Source of the DNA: Sedimentitalea sp042687825
GTDB taxonomy: Bacteria; Pseudomonadota; Alphaproteobacteria; Rhodobacterales; Rhodobacteraceae
DNA: 64,000 bases
Reading direction: 5' to 3'
Assembly (NCBI RefSeq): GCF_042687825.1
Contig: NZ_JBHUQE010000018.1
Location: 7,496-71,495, forward strand
The translations under genes and the position numbers were made by a program. This document shows positions 17,847-26,749 of the stretch, one piece after another. The notes under the pieces were generated by a model, which did not search any database, was not told the DNA's origin, and was given only the letters and a program-made list of their open reading frames with translations. How positions within the stretch are numbered: the first letter of the stretch is position 1; each line of letters opens with the position of its first letter.

Positions 17847-18763
17847 AGCACCGCCTGCGCCACCGGCACCGCGCGCAGCGGCACGCCGGGATCCCGCGGC
17901 AGATCGGCACCGATCACCATCATCTCGCCGGCCTCGAACGTGGCCGCGAACCAGGCCGCCAGCGCCACCGCGTCCGAGGGCGCCGCCGAGGGGCCGTCCA
18001 CCGCATCCAGCACGATCTTGGAGGGCGCCCAGACGCTGATCTGGCCGTTTTTCATCGCCCAGTCCAGTTCGGTCCGGGTGGAAACCACGACGCAGCGCGG
18101 ATCGCGCGCCGCCAGCACCCAGGCATTCTGTTCGATGGCCAGCAGGTCGATCCGCCGCTGGGTCATCTTGTGTCCGGTGACCGGCCGCGGATGGTCATGC
18201 GCTCCGACGCACAGAACCAGCGGCCGGTCCCGCGCCGCCATCTGGTCGATCCAGCCGCTCAGATTGTCCGATGCGATGGCTGCCGTGGACAGGTACATCA
18301 GGCGCGGATGCGGGCGATCATCCTCGCCCCCGGCCAGATCGACCTGATCGCGGCCGCGCACGATCTCGACCCCCAGCGCCCCCGGCCCCCGGTCCAGCTT
18401 TTCGATCCGCACAAAGACCCGCATCGCCTGGGGTTCCAGCAGGATACGTTCGGCGATGCGCTCGGCCAGGGTTTCCAACAGGTTCAGCCGCTCGGCGGAC
18501 AGTTCATGGGCAATCGCTTCGGTCACCCGATCATAAGACAGGATACGGTCGACATCGTCGTCGATCGGCCCGGTCAGTGGCTGTACCTCGACAACGATGT
18601 TGAAACAGATGCGCTGGGTGGTGCCGCGCTCGGCCTGAAAGGCACCGATCTCGACCTCGACGATATGGTCGCGCAAGGAAATCCGGTCCAGCGGTCCAAG
18701 GGACGCGGTGGCCTCGGCGCGCTCTGAAGGATGCGCAAAGGCGAGGCGGACTTCAGAACTCAT
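17843..18763 (-). CDS. folB: Dihydroneopterin aldolase with an extra C-terminal domain
   Basis: This 306-residue protein is about 2.5 times the length of a normal FolB. Residues about 25-140 are a dihydroneopterin aldolase domain (RISLRDHIVEVEIGAFQAER, LSYDRVTEAI, and K122 in FVRIEKLDRGPGA at the catalytic-lysine position). This part would cleave dihydroneopterin to hydroxymethyl-dihydropterin and glycolaldehyde. Residues about 150-306 are not FolB. They carry HKMTQRRIDLLAIEQN (188-203) and a WAPSK...APSDAVALAAWFA stretch (235-263). This resembles the C-terminal half of amino-acid-kinase-fold proteins, where a TSDS-AAWLA motif follows a WxP motif. That resemblance is my inference. It is the first gene of folB-folP-glmM, coupled to folP by a 4-nt overlap. 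Confidence 0.85.
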   Translation of the reverse strand: MSSEVRLAFAHPSERAEATASLGPLDRISLRDHIVEVEIGAFQAERGTTQRICFNIVVEVQPLTGPIDDDVDRILSYDRVTEAIAHELSAERLNLLETLAERIAERILLEPQAMRVFVRIEKLDRGPGALGVEIVRGRDQVDLAGGEDDRPHPRLMYLSTAAIASDNLSGWIDQMAARDRPLVLCVGAHDHPRPVTGHKMTQRRIDLLAIEQNAWVLAARDPRCVVVSTRTELDWAMKNGQISVWAPSKIVLDAVDGPSAAPSDAVALAAWFAATFEAGEMMVIGADLPRDPGVPLRAVPVAQAVL

Positions 18764-18892
18764 GGGGATCGGCCTCTGGAAGTGTCAGTCCGGCGATGGC
18801 CGGACCTGTGCGTATCCTAGCAGCCGACAAACCGCGGCGCCAGCGCTCTCGCGCGGCGCCCAGCCGTGTATGCAAGGCGCCTGCCGGACTGC

Positions 18893-18945
18893 AAAAATAT
18901 CAAGGACCAGTTGCTGAAAACCCTCCCCGTTTTCAGAACTGGTCC
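18893..18945 (-). terminator. Long hairpin with SD-like loop, probable terminator or small-RNA 3' end
   Basis: A 17-bp stem with one bulged G (18904-18912 plus 18914-18921 pairing with 18929-18945) has a 7-nt loop that reads CCTCCCC on the plus strand and GGGGAGG on the minus strand. On the minus strand it is followed by TTGATATTTTT, which suits a terminator about 150 nt past the cell-wall hydrolase gene. The rest of the gene-free stretch 18764-19097 shows no tRNA or ORF. Confidence 0.55.
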
Positions 18946-19097
18946 CAGGCCAGGCGGCGCGGTGGCGGGATCACGCGGATCCTGCCATCAGCGGCGCCGG
19001 CATGTCGCGTCTGCGTGGGATCAGGACCCCCTCAGGTCTGTGAACAGACCAATCTCCCTGCCCTGCTTCCCATGGACGCGACGTGTTTGTGCGCCGG

Positions 19098-19769
19098 TCA
19101 GTCGTTACTGGCCGTGCGATAGGTGTGGCGGTAAAAGACATGCACCCCGATCCGCGCGGTCTGCGTATAGACCTTTGCCCAGGACGGACGCACTGCGGTG
19201 GTATGATAGTGCGTCGCACCATCTGTCAGTTGCACATCAATGCCGTCGATTGCCGCGCGTGCGACTTTCGAGACCCGCTCGAACGCCTTGCGCTCGGAAA
19301 TGACCTCTTTGTGGCCATCGCAGGTATAGGTAAACTGGCACTGGTATTTACGCCCGGTACCCTGGTTGATCACGCCGCACAGCGTGTCGGGAAAGCGCTC
19401 GCTCTTGACCCGGTTCAGGATCACCTCGGCCACGGCGAACTGACCCTTGACGGTTTCGCCGCGGGCTTCGAAATACAGCGCTTCGGCCAGGCAGCGCCAT
19501 TGCGCGCTGCCGGTGGCAGCCGGCTGTGCGTCCAGCCAGCTCTTGGAATAGCTGGCCGCGATGGGCTTGACCTCGGCCTTGGGCTGCGTCGCCTTCAGCA
19601 GAGATTTGAGATAGGGCCCCAGAAAGGCATTCCGCGGCTTGGCCCCGGTTTCCAGTCGGTTTTCCAGTTGATTGGTCACTTCGGCTTCGGCACGGGCTTC
19701 AGACATGAGCAGCCCTGAAGATAACGCCGCAAGCGAGCATACCGCGAAAGCGGTCAGAATTCGGTGCAT
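19098..19769 (-). CDS. Cell-wall hydrolase, SleB-like, exported
   Basis: This 223-residue protein has a signal peptide (MHRILTAFAVCSLAALSSG, cleavage near ARAEA). Its C-terminal hydrolase domain (about 90-215) carries the SleB/CwlJ pattern: CLAEALYFEARGE with the catalytic glutamate, FAVAEVILNRVKS, and a GATHYHT segment. It probably cleaves peptidoglycan in the periplasm. The ATG at 19769 follows a G-rich stretch and gives a clean signal peptide; the upstream frame extension is not signal-like. The 169-bp AT-rich gap to the PPDK gene must carry its own promoter. Confidence 0.92.
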   Translation of the reverse strand: MHRILTAFAVCSLAALSSGLLMSEARAEAEVTNQLENRLETGAKPRNAFLGPYLKSLLKATQPKAEVKPIAASYSKSWLDAQPAATGSAQWRCLAEALYFEARGETVKGQFAVAEVILNRVKSERFPDTLCGVINQGTGRKYQCQFTYTCDGHKEVISERKAFERVSKVARAAIDGIDVQLTDGATHYHTTAVRPSWAKVYTQTARIGVHVFYRHTYRTASND

Positions 19770-19938
19770 AACAACCCCCAAAGAACGATCCGCGCCGGAC
19801 CCTCCCGCGACAAGCGCAGGGCAGCCCATAAACAAGAAATGGGCAAAGGTCCAGTTTCATGAGAATTGCAAGCAATAAATCGTGTCGAAACTGCACGGAT
19901 TCGAAGCTAGAGGATCAAGCCGGTATCACATCATATAG

Positions 19939-22494
19939 TTACCCACGTCCACTATTTTCGTATATGTTGTGTTTTATCGCCAATTGTGCGGCGGCTAGTC
20001 GCGCCACCGGAACCCGGAAGGGCGAACAGGACACATAGTCGAAACCCGCCGACCGGCAGAACGAAATTGATTCGGGGTTACCGCCATGTTCACCACAAAT
20101 CGACAGGGTGATTCCTGGATTCGAGGCGCGACCGCGTTCGGCCCCCAGTTTGAGCAGCTCACCCACCCCGTCCCTGTCCAGCACATGAAACGGGTCTTCA
20201 GGGAAGACATCCTTGTTCACATAGTCGGACATGAACCGCCCGGCATCGTCGCGTGACAAACCATAGGTCATTTGCGTCAGATCGTTGGTGCCAAAGCTCA
20301 GAAAGGCGGTATAGGGCGCGAGTTCTGCGGCTCGCAGACAGGCGCGCGGGGTCTCTACCATCACACCCAGACGAAAGTCGAACGCCTGTTTCGCCTCGGC
20401 CTGCACCGCCGCCGCCACGGCGTCGATGCGCGCCTTGACCAATTCGACCTCGCGCTTGGCACTGACCAGCGGGATCATGATCTCGGGCACCACCGGTTCG
20501 CTGTCCTGCCCGGCGGCGATCGCGGCTTCGAAGATTGCCCGGGCTTGCATGTCATAGATTTCCGGAACCGTGACGCCCAGCCGGACACCGCGCAGCCCCA
20601 GCATGGGGTTGTATTCCTCCATCGCCTCGATGCGACGCACCACATCGCTGACAGGCAGATCCAGCGCATCGGCCAGTTCGCGCTGGCCCGACCGGGTGTT
20701 GGGCAGGAATTCATGCAGCGGCGGGTCAAACAGGCGGATGCAGACCGGCTGGCCCTGCATGATGCGGAACAGCTGGGTGAAATCGTCCCGCTGCATCGGC
20801 AGCAGCCGTTCCAGGACGGCGGCCCGATCCGCCGGAGATTCGGCAAAGATCATCTCGCGCATCACAGTCAGGCGGCCGTGATCAAAGAACATATGCTCGG
20901 TTCGGCACAGCCCGATACCCTGGGCATTGAAATTGCGCGCGGTCTGAGCGTCGGCAGGACTGTCGGCATTGGCCCGGATGCCGATATCGCGGGCCTCGTC
21001 GGCCCAGCCCATCAACGCGTGAAACGCGTCATCCAGCGCGGCCTCGAGCATCTCCGGTTCGCCGGCCAGCACCTGGCCTGAACTGCCGTCGATTGTGATC
21101 ACGTCGCCAGCCTTGAATACACGGCCGTCGGGGGCCTTGATCTGTTTCTTGTCGGTGTGAAATTTCAGCGAGGACGCCCCGACGATGCAGGGCAGGCCCA
21201 GCCCCCGGCCAATCACCGCAGCGTGACTGGTGATGCCGCCGCGCTCGGTCAGCACCCCGGCAGCGGCATGCATGCCCCGGATGTCCTCGGGCGAGGTTTC
21301 GCGGCGCACCAGAATGCAGGGTTCGCGCCGCGACGCCGCAGCCTGCGCCTCGGTCGAGGTGAAGACGATGCGCCCGGTGGCAGCACCGGGGCTGGCGGCG
21401 ATGCCGGTGACGACCACGTCGCGTTCGGCATCGGGCGCCACCTGACGGTGCAGCAGTTCGGTCAGAGCATGCGGGTCGATGCGGATCACCGCCTCTTGCG
21501 GGGTGATGATGCCGTCCTTGGCCAGCTGCACCACGATTCGCACCGCGGCCCGGCTGCTGCGCGACACGCGCACGCCGTCCAGAATGTGCACGTGGCCGCT
21601 CTCGATCACGAACTCGACCTGCATTTCCTCGCGCAGTTTTTCACGCATCTGCGCGGCATGGGATTTCAGTGCGGCAAAGGCAGTGGGCGCGGCCTCTTCC
21701 AGAGATGGTCCGCGCGCATCCTTCTCCAGATACAGCGCCCCAGAGGCCGCCCCCAGCGCGTCGCGCCCCTGGCTCTGGCTGAGATAGCGACCGGTGATCT
21801 GACGCTGGCCGGTCACCTGGTTCACCAGTTGCAGCACACCCGAGCCGCATTCCCCCTGCCCGACGCCGGGAATCATCTCTTGCACCACAAGACCCAGCCC
21901 GGCATCCGCCGGCGCCCCCTTGGCCTGACGCAGCAGCCGGGCGGTGGTGCCCTCCCAGGCCCGCGCCATGGAACGCAGCACACCGGCCAGTTGTTCGGCG
22001 GGATCCTGGGGAAAGGCCTCGTCGGTTTCCGCCTCATAGGCGTGCAGGGTTTCGGACAGACCGTGCGGGCCGTCCTCGGCAATATCGTCGAACATGTCCG
22101 GATCCAGCCGGGCCACATTGATCGCATAGGCCTGCACGAATCGCAGATACAAGGCAGCCGCCGCCTCCGGCCCCAGCTTGTCACACAGTTCCACATAGCG
22201 CGCGTCGTTCATGCCGATATTCAGGACCGCCCCCGGCCCGCCCCAATCGGGGTCTTCCGACGACGGGCGCACACAGAGCAGCGTGTCTGGCTGGAACTGT
22301 TCGACGATCGCGGCGATATCGGGCAATTCGCCTTCGGCAATGCGGTGCACCGCCTCAAAGGACAGGGCAACCGTGCGCGGCACCGGCATCTCGAGCCGCA
22401 CCAGCCGCTGCAGGCATTTGGCGCGGCCGCCATGCGTCGACGCGGTCACCGGCGCGGAGGCGGTGATCAGAGTAGTGTGAGGATTGTTCTGCAC
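19939..22494 (-). CDS. Pyruvate phosphate dikinase-like protein with degraded ATP site
   Basis: This 851-residue PPDK homologue interconverts PEP and pyruvate in canonical members. The swivelling phosphohistidine domain (TERGGITSHAAV, H424) and the PEP/pyruvate TIM barrel (CRTEHMFF, FDPPLHEFLP, SFGTNDLTQMTYG, C800 in SICGEHGGNP) are intact. The N-terminal nucleotide-binding domain is odd. Compared with the Clostridium symbiosum enzyme as I remember it, K22 is R24, D321 is Q292, Q335 is D306 and R337 is V308, while R92 (R76) and E323 (E294) remain. The usual GTGVAFTR segment is also missing. It may therefore not use ATP normally. It is upstream of the cell-wall hydrolase and downstream of glyS, with 142 bp between. 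Confidence 0.88.
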   Translation of the reverse strand: MQNNPHTTLITASAPVTASTHGGRAKCLQRLVRLEMPVPRTVALSFEAVHRIAEGELPDIAAIVEQFQPDTLLCVRPSSEDPDWGGPGAVLNIGMNDARYVELCDKLGPEAAAALYLRFVQAYAINVARLDPDMFDDIAEDGPHGLSETLHAYEAETDEAFPQDPAEQLAGVLRSMARAWEGTTARLLRQAKGAPADAGLGLVVQEMIPGVGQGECGSGVLQLVNQVTGQRQITGRYLSQSQGRDALGAASGALYLEKDARGPSLEEAAPTAFAALKSHAAQMREKLREEMQVEFVIESGHVHILDGVRVSRSSRAAVRIVVQLAKDGIITPQEAVIRIDPHALTELLHRQVAPDAERDVVVTGIAASPGAATGRIVFTSTEAQAAASRREPCILVRRETSPEDIRGMHAAAGVLTERGGITSHAAVIGRGLGLPCIVGASSLKFHTDKKQIKAPDGRVFKAGDVITIDGSSGQVLAGEPEMLEAALDDAFHALMGWADEARDIGIRANADSPADAQTARNFNAQGIGLCRTEHMFFDHGRLTVMREMIFAESPADRAAVLERLLPMQRDDFTQLFRIMQGQPVCIRLFDPPLHEFLPNTRSGQRELADALDLPVSDVVRRIEAMEEYNPMLGLRGVRLGVTVPEIYDMQARAIFEAAIAAGQDSEPVVPEIMIPLVSAKREVELVKARIDAVAAAVQAEAKQAFDFRLGVMVETPRACLRAAELAPYTAFLSFGTNDLTQMTYGLSRDDAGRFMSDYVNKDVFPEDPFHVLDRDGVGELLKLGAERGRASNPGITLSICGEHGGNPESISFCRSAGFDYVSCSPFRVPVARLAAAQLAIKHNIYENSGRG

Positions 22495-22636
22495 GTTGCT
22501 GATTCGCGCCTTCTGCTCTGCGGCACCTGTTGTTCTGGCATTGCAGCATAGGCACGCGAATCACCGGCGCAAGACAAAGCTGCGGTTTTGCGACCGATAT
22601 GTGAAAATTCGTGCCCTGTTCGCGCCGGTGCGCGGC

Positions 22637-24856
22637 CTATCCCTCGACGCGGGTCAGATCGGCCACCTCGGAACAGACCCCGCGGATGCGGCTGATCAGA
22701 TTCAACCGGTTGCGGCGCAGCACCTGATTATCGGTGTTGACCTGCACATCCTCGAAAAACGCATCAATCGGTGCCCGCAGGCCGGCCATGGCCACCATCG
22801 CGGCGGGGAAATCCTCGGCCGCCAAGGCCGGTGCGATCTGTTCCTCAGCCATGTCCAGAGCCGCGAACAGAGCTTTCTCGCTGTCGGTTTCGGCAAATTT
22901 CACGTCCGCGCCATAGGAATACTCGACCCCGTCCTTCTCCTCGGCCTGGGTCAGGATGTTGTTGGCCCGCTTGAACCCCTGCAGCAGGTTTTCGCCATCC
23001 TCGGTTGCCAGAACGTCGTTCAGCGCGCGGGCGCGTTTGACCAGCAGGTTCAGATCGTCGTTGCCCGCCATCGCGATGCAGGCGTCGATGATATCATGGC
23101 GGATGCCCTGATCGCGCAGATAGACCTTCAGGCGGTCGTGGAGGAAGGCCAGCAGATCGCTTGAGATATCGGGCACTCTTTGCTCCAGTTCCAGGAACTC
23201 GGCCACGGCCAGATCGCCCAGTCTTTCCTTTACCGCATGAAAGGCGGCCCCGAACACGCCGTGATCGGCGATTTCCTCGATCAGTTCGATGACCGGACCG
23301 TCCTGCAGATTGTCGTTGACCGCCCCTTCGACACGCACCAGCTGGGCATCGATATACCGATCCAGAGGCAGGCGCAGATCGTTGGTCAGGATCAGCCGGA
23401 TCACGCCAAGCGCGGCGCGACGCAGGGCAAAGGGATCCTTGGACCCGGTGGGTTTCTCGTCGATGGCCCAGAACCCGGTCAGCATGTCCAGCTTGTCGGC
23501 CAGGGCGACCGCGACCGACAGGGGCGCGGTGGGCACATCATCGGAGGGACCGAGCGGTGAATAGTGGTCCTGCGCGACCGCGGCGACCTCGGCGGCCTGA
23601 CCGGCGGCCTCGATGTAATAACGCCCCATAAGACCTTGAAGTTCCGGGAATTCATAGACCATTTCGCTGGAAAGGTCGGTCTTGGCCAACTGTGCTGCAG
23701 TTTCCGCCTTGTCCGCCTCGGCCCCGCAGGCCGGGGCAAGTTCGCGCGACAGGGCGGCAATGCGGCGAATGCGGTCGCCCTGGCTGCCGAGTTTGTTGTG
23801 AAATGTCACGTTCTCAAGCGATTGCAACCAGAAATTGATGTCGCTTTTGGCGACGCGCAGATCGTTCTGCCAAAAGAACTTGGCATCGGCCAGACGGGCG
23901 GACAGCACCTTTTGGTTGCCCGCCAGAATCGTCGCCCCGTGATCCGCGGTTTCGCGGTTGGCGACGGTGACAAAGCGTTCGATGCGCCCGGTCCTTGGGT
24001 CGCGCACCGAAAAGAATTTCTGGTGTTCGCGCATGCTGGTCTGCAGCACCTCGGGCGGCAGGTCCAGGAACTGGGCGTCGATCTCGCCCATCAGGGCGAC
24101 GGGCCATTCGACAAGACCGGCCACCTCGGCCAAGAGCCCCTTGTCCTCGACCACCTCAAGCCCGGCGGCAAAGGCCAGATTGGCGGCGTCGGCCCAGATG
24201 TGTTCCGCCCGTTCAGCCGCGTTCAGGATCACTTTGGAACGCTTCAGCTTTGCCTCGTAATCTTCGTAATTATTTACAGTAATTTCCCCCGGAGACATGA
24301 ACCTGTGGCCCCGAGTCCGATTCCCGGCTGTGATCCCGTCGATTTGCAGCGGCACCACCTCGGTGCCGCCTTCGTCGCTGAGAATGCACAGGATCGAATG
24401 CAGCGGCCGCACCCAGCGCAGCGGGCCTGCGCCCCAACGCATCGATTTGGGCCACGGGAAATTCCGGATGGTGGCCTCCAACACTTCGGCGACGATCTCG
24501 GCCGCAGGCCGACCGGGTTTCTCGATCAAGGCGAAAAACACGGCCCCCTTGGGCGTGTCGCGCTGTTCCAACTGGTCTTGGGTGATGCCCGCCCCGCGCA
24601 GGAAGCCCTGGATCGCCTTGTCGGGTGCGTCCACACGCGGCCCCTTGCGTTCCTCGCGCAGGTCCGGCGAAGCGGCCAGCAGCCCCTGTACGGTCAGCGT
24701 CAGGCGGCGCGGCGTGGAAAAGGCCGCGGCCCCGGCATAGGTCAGTCCCGCCTCGACCAACCCGTCGGTCATGCGTTTCTTCAGATCCTCGGCGGCGCGG
24801 GCCTGCATCCGGGCGGGGATTTCCTCGGAAAGGAGTTCGATCAGCAGGTCGGGCAT
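22637..24856 (-). CDS. glyS: Glycyl-tRNA synthetase beta subunit
   Basis: This is the beta subunit of the alpha2beta2 bacterial glycyl-tRNA synthetase, needed for tRNA recognition. It has 739 residues, slightly longer than E. coli (about 689). The N-terminus is MPDLLIELLSEEIPARMQ, the middle has GLVEWPVALMGEID, and the C-terminal anticodon-binding helices contain RLKVYLRDQGIRHDIIDA. It is the third gene of a minus-strand run (DUF6446-like, gltS, glyS) with only 10 bp between gltS and glyS. Its partner glyQ lies 2.5 kb away, on the same strand beyond marC. Confidence 0.97.
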   Translation of the reverse strand: MPDLLIELLSEEIPARMQARAAEDLKKRMTDGLVEAGLTYAGAAAFSTPRRLTLTVQGLLAASPDLREERKGPRVDAPDKAIQGFLRGAGITQDQLEQRDTPKGAVFFALIEKPGRPAAEIVAEVLEATIRNFPWPKSMRWGAGPLRWVRPLHSILCILSDEGGTEVVPLQIDGITAGNRTRGHRFMSPGEITVNNYEDYEAKLKRSKVILNAAERAEHIWADAANLAFAAGLEVVEDKGLLAEVAGLVEWPVALMGEIDAQFLDLPPEVLQTSMREHQKFFSVRDPRTGRIERFVTVANRETADHGATILAGNQKVLSARLADAKFFWQNDLRVAKSDINFWLQSLENVTFHNKLGSQGDRIRRIAALSRELAPACGAEADKAETAAQLAKTDLSSEMVYEFPELQGLMGRYYIEAAGQAAEVAAVAQDHYSPLGPSDDVPTAPLSVAVALADKLDMLTGFWAIDEKPTGSKDPFALRRAALGVIRLILTNDLRLPLDRYIDAQLVRVEGAVNDNLQDGPVIELIEEIADHGVFGAAFHAVKERLGDLAVAEFLELEQRVPDISSDLLAFLHDRLKVYLRDQGIRHDIIDACIAMAGNDDLNLLVKRARALNDVLATEDGENLLQGFKRANNILTQAEEKDGVEYSYGADVKFAETDSEKALFAALDMAEEQIAPALAAEDFPAAMVAMAGLRAPIDAFFEDVQVNTDNQVLRRNRLNLISRIRGVCSEVADLTRVEG

Positions 24857-24866
24857 GGCGGGTCCT

Positions 24867-26078
24867 TCAGAAATTCACGATCGTCTGGATCACCACGGCA
24901 TTGGCGATATCGACGATAAAGGCGGATACAAGGGGGAGGACGACAAAGGCAATAGGCGACGGGCCATAGCGTTTTGTCACGGCGGTCATGTTGGCGATGG
25001 CGGTCGGGGTGGCACCCAGGGCAAACCCGCCGAAACCCGCTGACAGCACCGCGGCGCGATAGCCACGCCCCATCAGCGGAAACAGCACATAGATCACGAA
25101 CAGCACGGTGAAGACGGTCTGCGCCAGCATGATCACGGCAATCGCAAGCCCCAGCTCGGCTATGGTCCACAATTGCAGGCTCATGAGGGACATGGCCAGA
25201 AACGCCCCCAACGCGAATTCCGAAATCAGCGCCAGCGACGGCGTGCGGGTCACGGGACGGGCGTTGGGAAACAAGGCGGCGCGCAGGTTTGCGATGACGA
25301 TACCCATGATCAGGCAGGGCACGAACAGCGGCAATTTCAGCCCGGCCTCCTGCAGCGCGGCATGTAGAAAAAAGCCGAGGATGATGGCAACGTTCAGGTA
25401 GAACAGGGTACGCATGATCGATTTGTGATTGATCTCCGCCCCTGCACGGTCCGGGTCCGCGGTGATGCCGATGGTATTGACCTCGTCCGGCCGATCCGGA
25501 CTCAGACGATGGGTTTCGATCAGATATTTGGCAATCGGCCCGCCAACCAGGGCAGCCAGAACAAGGCCCAGCGTGGCGACCGCGACCCCCAGTTCCGCAG
25601 CCCCAGCAAGGCCGCTGGCCTGGGCCACGTCCGGCGCCCAGGCGATGGCGGTGCCATGCCCGCCGATCAGGGCCGCCGAGCCGAACAGCACGCCGGCCTG
25701 CAGCGGATAGCCAAAAAGGCCGGCACCCAAGGCGCCGATCACGTTCTGGGCGATGATCGTTAGAATCGTCAAAATAGATAGCAGAACTAACGGCTTGCCG
25801 CCCGCCAGAAGGTCGGACAGGCGGGCGTTCAGCCCAATGCCCGCAAAGAACAGGACCAGCAGAAAATCCCGGCTGTTCAGTTCAAATCCGATGTCAAAGC
25901 CGGTGGCGAGATGGATCGCCAGCACCAGCAGCGCCATCATCAACCCACCGGTCACCGGTTCGGGAATATTGAACCGTCGCAGAACCACGACCCGGGCGTT
26001 GGTTTCCGCGCCGACCAGAAAGACGGCGAACCCCAAGGTCGCGGTCAGAAAATCCGGCAGAATATAAGTGGCCGTCAT
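24867..26078 (-). CDS. gltS: Sodium/glutamate symporter
   Basis: This 403-residue inner-membrane protein takes up glutamate with sodium. It has about 10-12 membrane helices in two inverted halves with conserved Gly-rich loops: GSAALIGGHGTAIAWAP in the first half and SAGFGGFALGATPTAIANM in the second, as in GltS. The gene is closely packed between the DUF6446-like gene (15 bp) and glyS (10 bp). This gap-free placement inside a tRNA-synthetase cluster suggests co-transcription rather than shared function. Confidence 0.93.
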   Translation of the reverse strand: MTATYILPDFLTATLGFAVFLVGAETNARVVVLRRFNIPEPVTGGLMMALLVLAIHLATGFDIGFELNSRDFLLVLFFAGIGLNARLSDLLAGGKPLVLLSILTILTIIAQNVIGALGAGLFGYPLQAGVLFGSAALIGGHGTAIAWAPDVAQASGLAGAAELGVAVATLGLVLAALVGGPIAKYLIETHRLSPDRPDEVNTIGITADPDRAGAEINHKSIMRTLFYLNVAIILGFFLHAALQEAGLKLPLFVPCLIMGIVIANLRAALFPNARPVTRTPSLALISEFALGAFLAMSLMSLQLWTIAELGLAIAVIMLAQTVFTVLFVIYVLFPLMGRGYRAAVLSAGFGGFALGATPTAIANMTAVTKRYGPSPIAFVVLPLVSAFIVDIANAVVIQTIVNF

Positions 26079-26093
26079 CAGCGGGTTCCCGGT

Positions 26094-26645
26094 TCAGTAA
26101 TCCGTGCCGTTCGTCACAGCCGTGTCGGGGCGGTCCGGGCAGGCCTCGCCCACGACGGTTCCGTCATAAGCCTTGGCGCCGCAATCGTTCAACTCGTGCC
26201 AGACATAGCCGCGCCCGTCCGCGGTAATGGCGACGAGGCGATCCACGCCATAGGCGATGTTCTTGGCCGACAGGAAGGCCAGCGCGGTACCGGCCTGCAA
26301 TTCCGCGCCGAGGGTGGCGGCGTCGAAACAGTCAAACCAGCTTGGTGCGTTGCGGGGGGTGGCGTCATCGACCATGACGTATGTTTCGGTCAGCAAAGCA
26401 TGGCTTTCCGGCGTCGTGAAACAGGCGCGGTAGCGGATCGGCGAACTATCGGCATCGATTGCCCGGAAATCGCTGTAGAGGATCGGTTCCGGTTGCGCGG
26501 TCTCCAGCAGAACCAGTTGCACGTCACGGCCCGGGCGTTCGGCGACTTCGGCATAAAAACCATAGACCTGCAGGTAATACAGCGCCGCCCCCGCGACGAC
26601 GGCCGCCAGCAGCAGCAGAATAACGAGGATGCGGCCCGCCGTCAT
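26094..26645 (-). CDS. Membrane-anchored conserved protein (DUF6446-like)
   Basis: This 183-residue protein has one N-terminal membrane helix (RILVILLLLAAVVAGAALYY) and a periplasmic domain with four cysteines (YRACFTT, WFDCFD, NDCGAK, GEACPD). Proteins of this pattern accompany glyQ and glyS in Rhodobacterales, and I think this is the DUF6446 family, but its function is unknown. It heads the minus-strand run with gltS and glyS and is divergent from marC. Confidence 0.75.
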   Translation of the reverse strand: MTAGRILVILLLLAAVVAGAALYYLQVYGFYAEVAERPGRDVQLVLLETAQPEPILYSDFRAIDADSSPIRYRACFTTPESHALLTETYVMVDDATPRNAPSWFDCFDAATLGAELQAGTALAFLSAKNIAYGVDRLVAITADGRGYVWHELNDCGAKAYDGTVVGEACPDRPDTAVTNGTDY

Positions 26646-26749
26646 GCGGCCCTCCGGTGCGCGGCAAATGCGCGGAAGGAAGCCGGCTTTGACCGGGCCG
26701 ATGTCCGTGTTACCACGTCCGGGAAACGCGACGCAAAAGGATCGATATC

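Noticed and set aside
18764..19097. tRNA or other stable RNA in the gap before folB
   Set aside because: No TPsiC-like GTTCRANNC arm or acceptor stem could be built; only the hairpin at 18904-18945 stands out.
21157..22551. 464-codon open frame opposite the PPDK-like gene
   Set aside because: Antisense shadow with no domain pattern.
23564..24919. 451-codon open frame opposite glyS
   Set aside because: Antisense shadow; glyS is certain.
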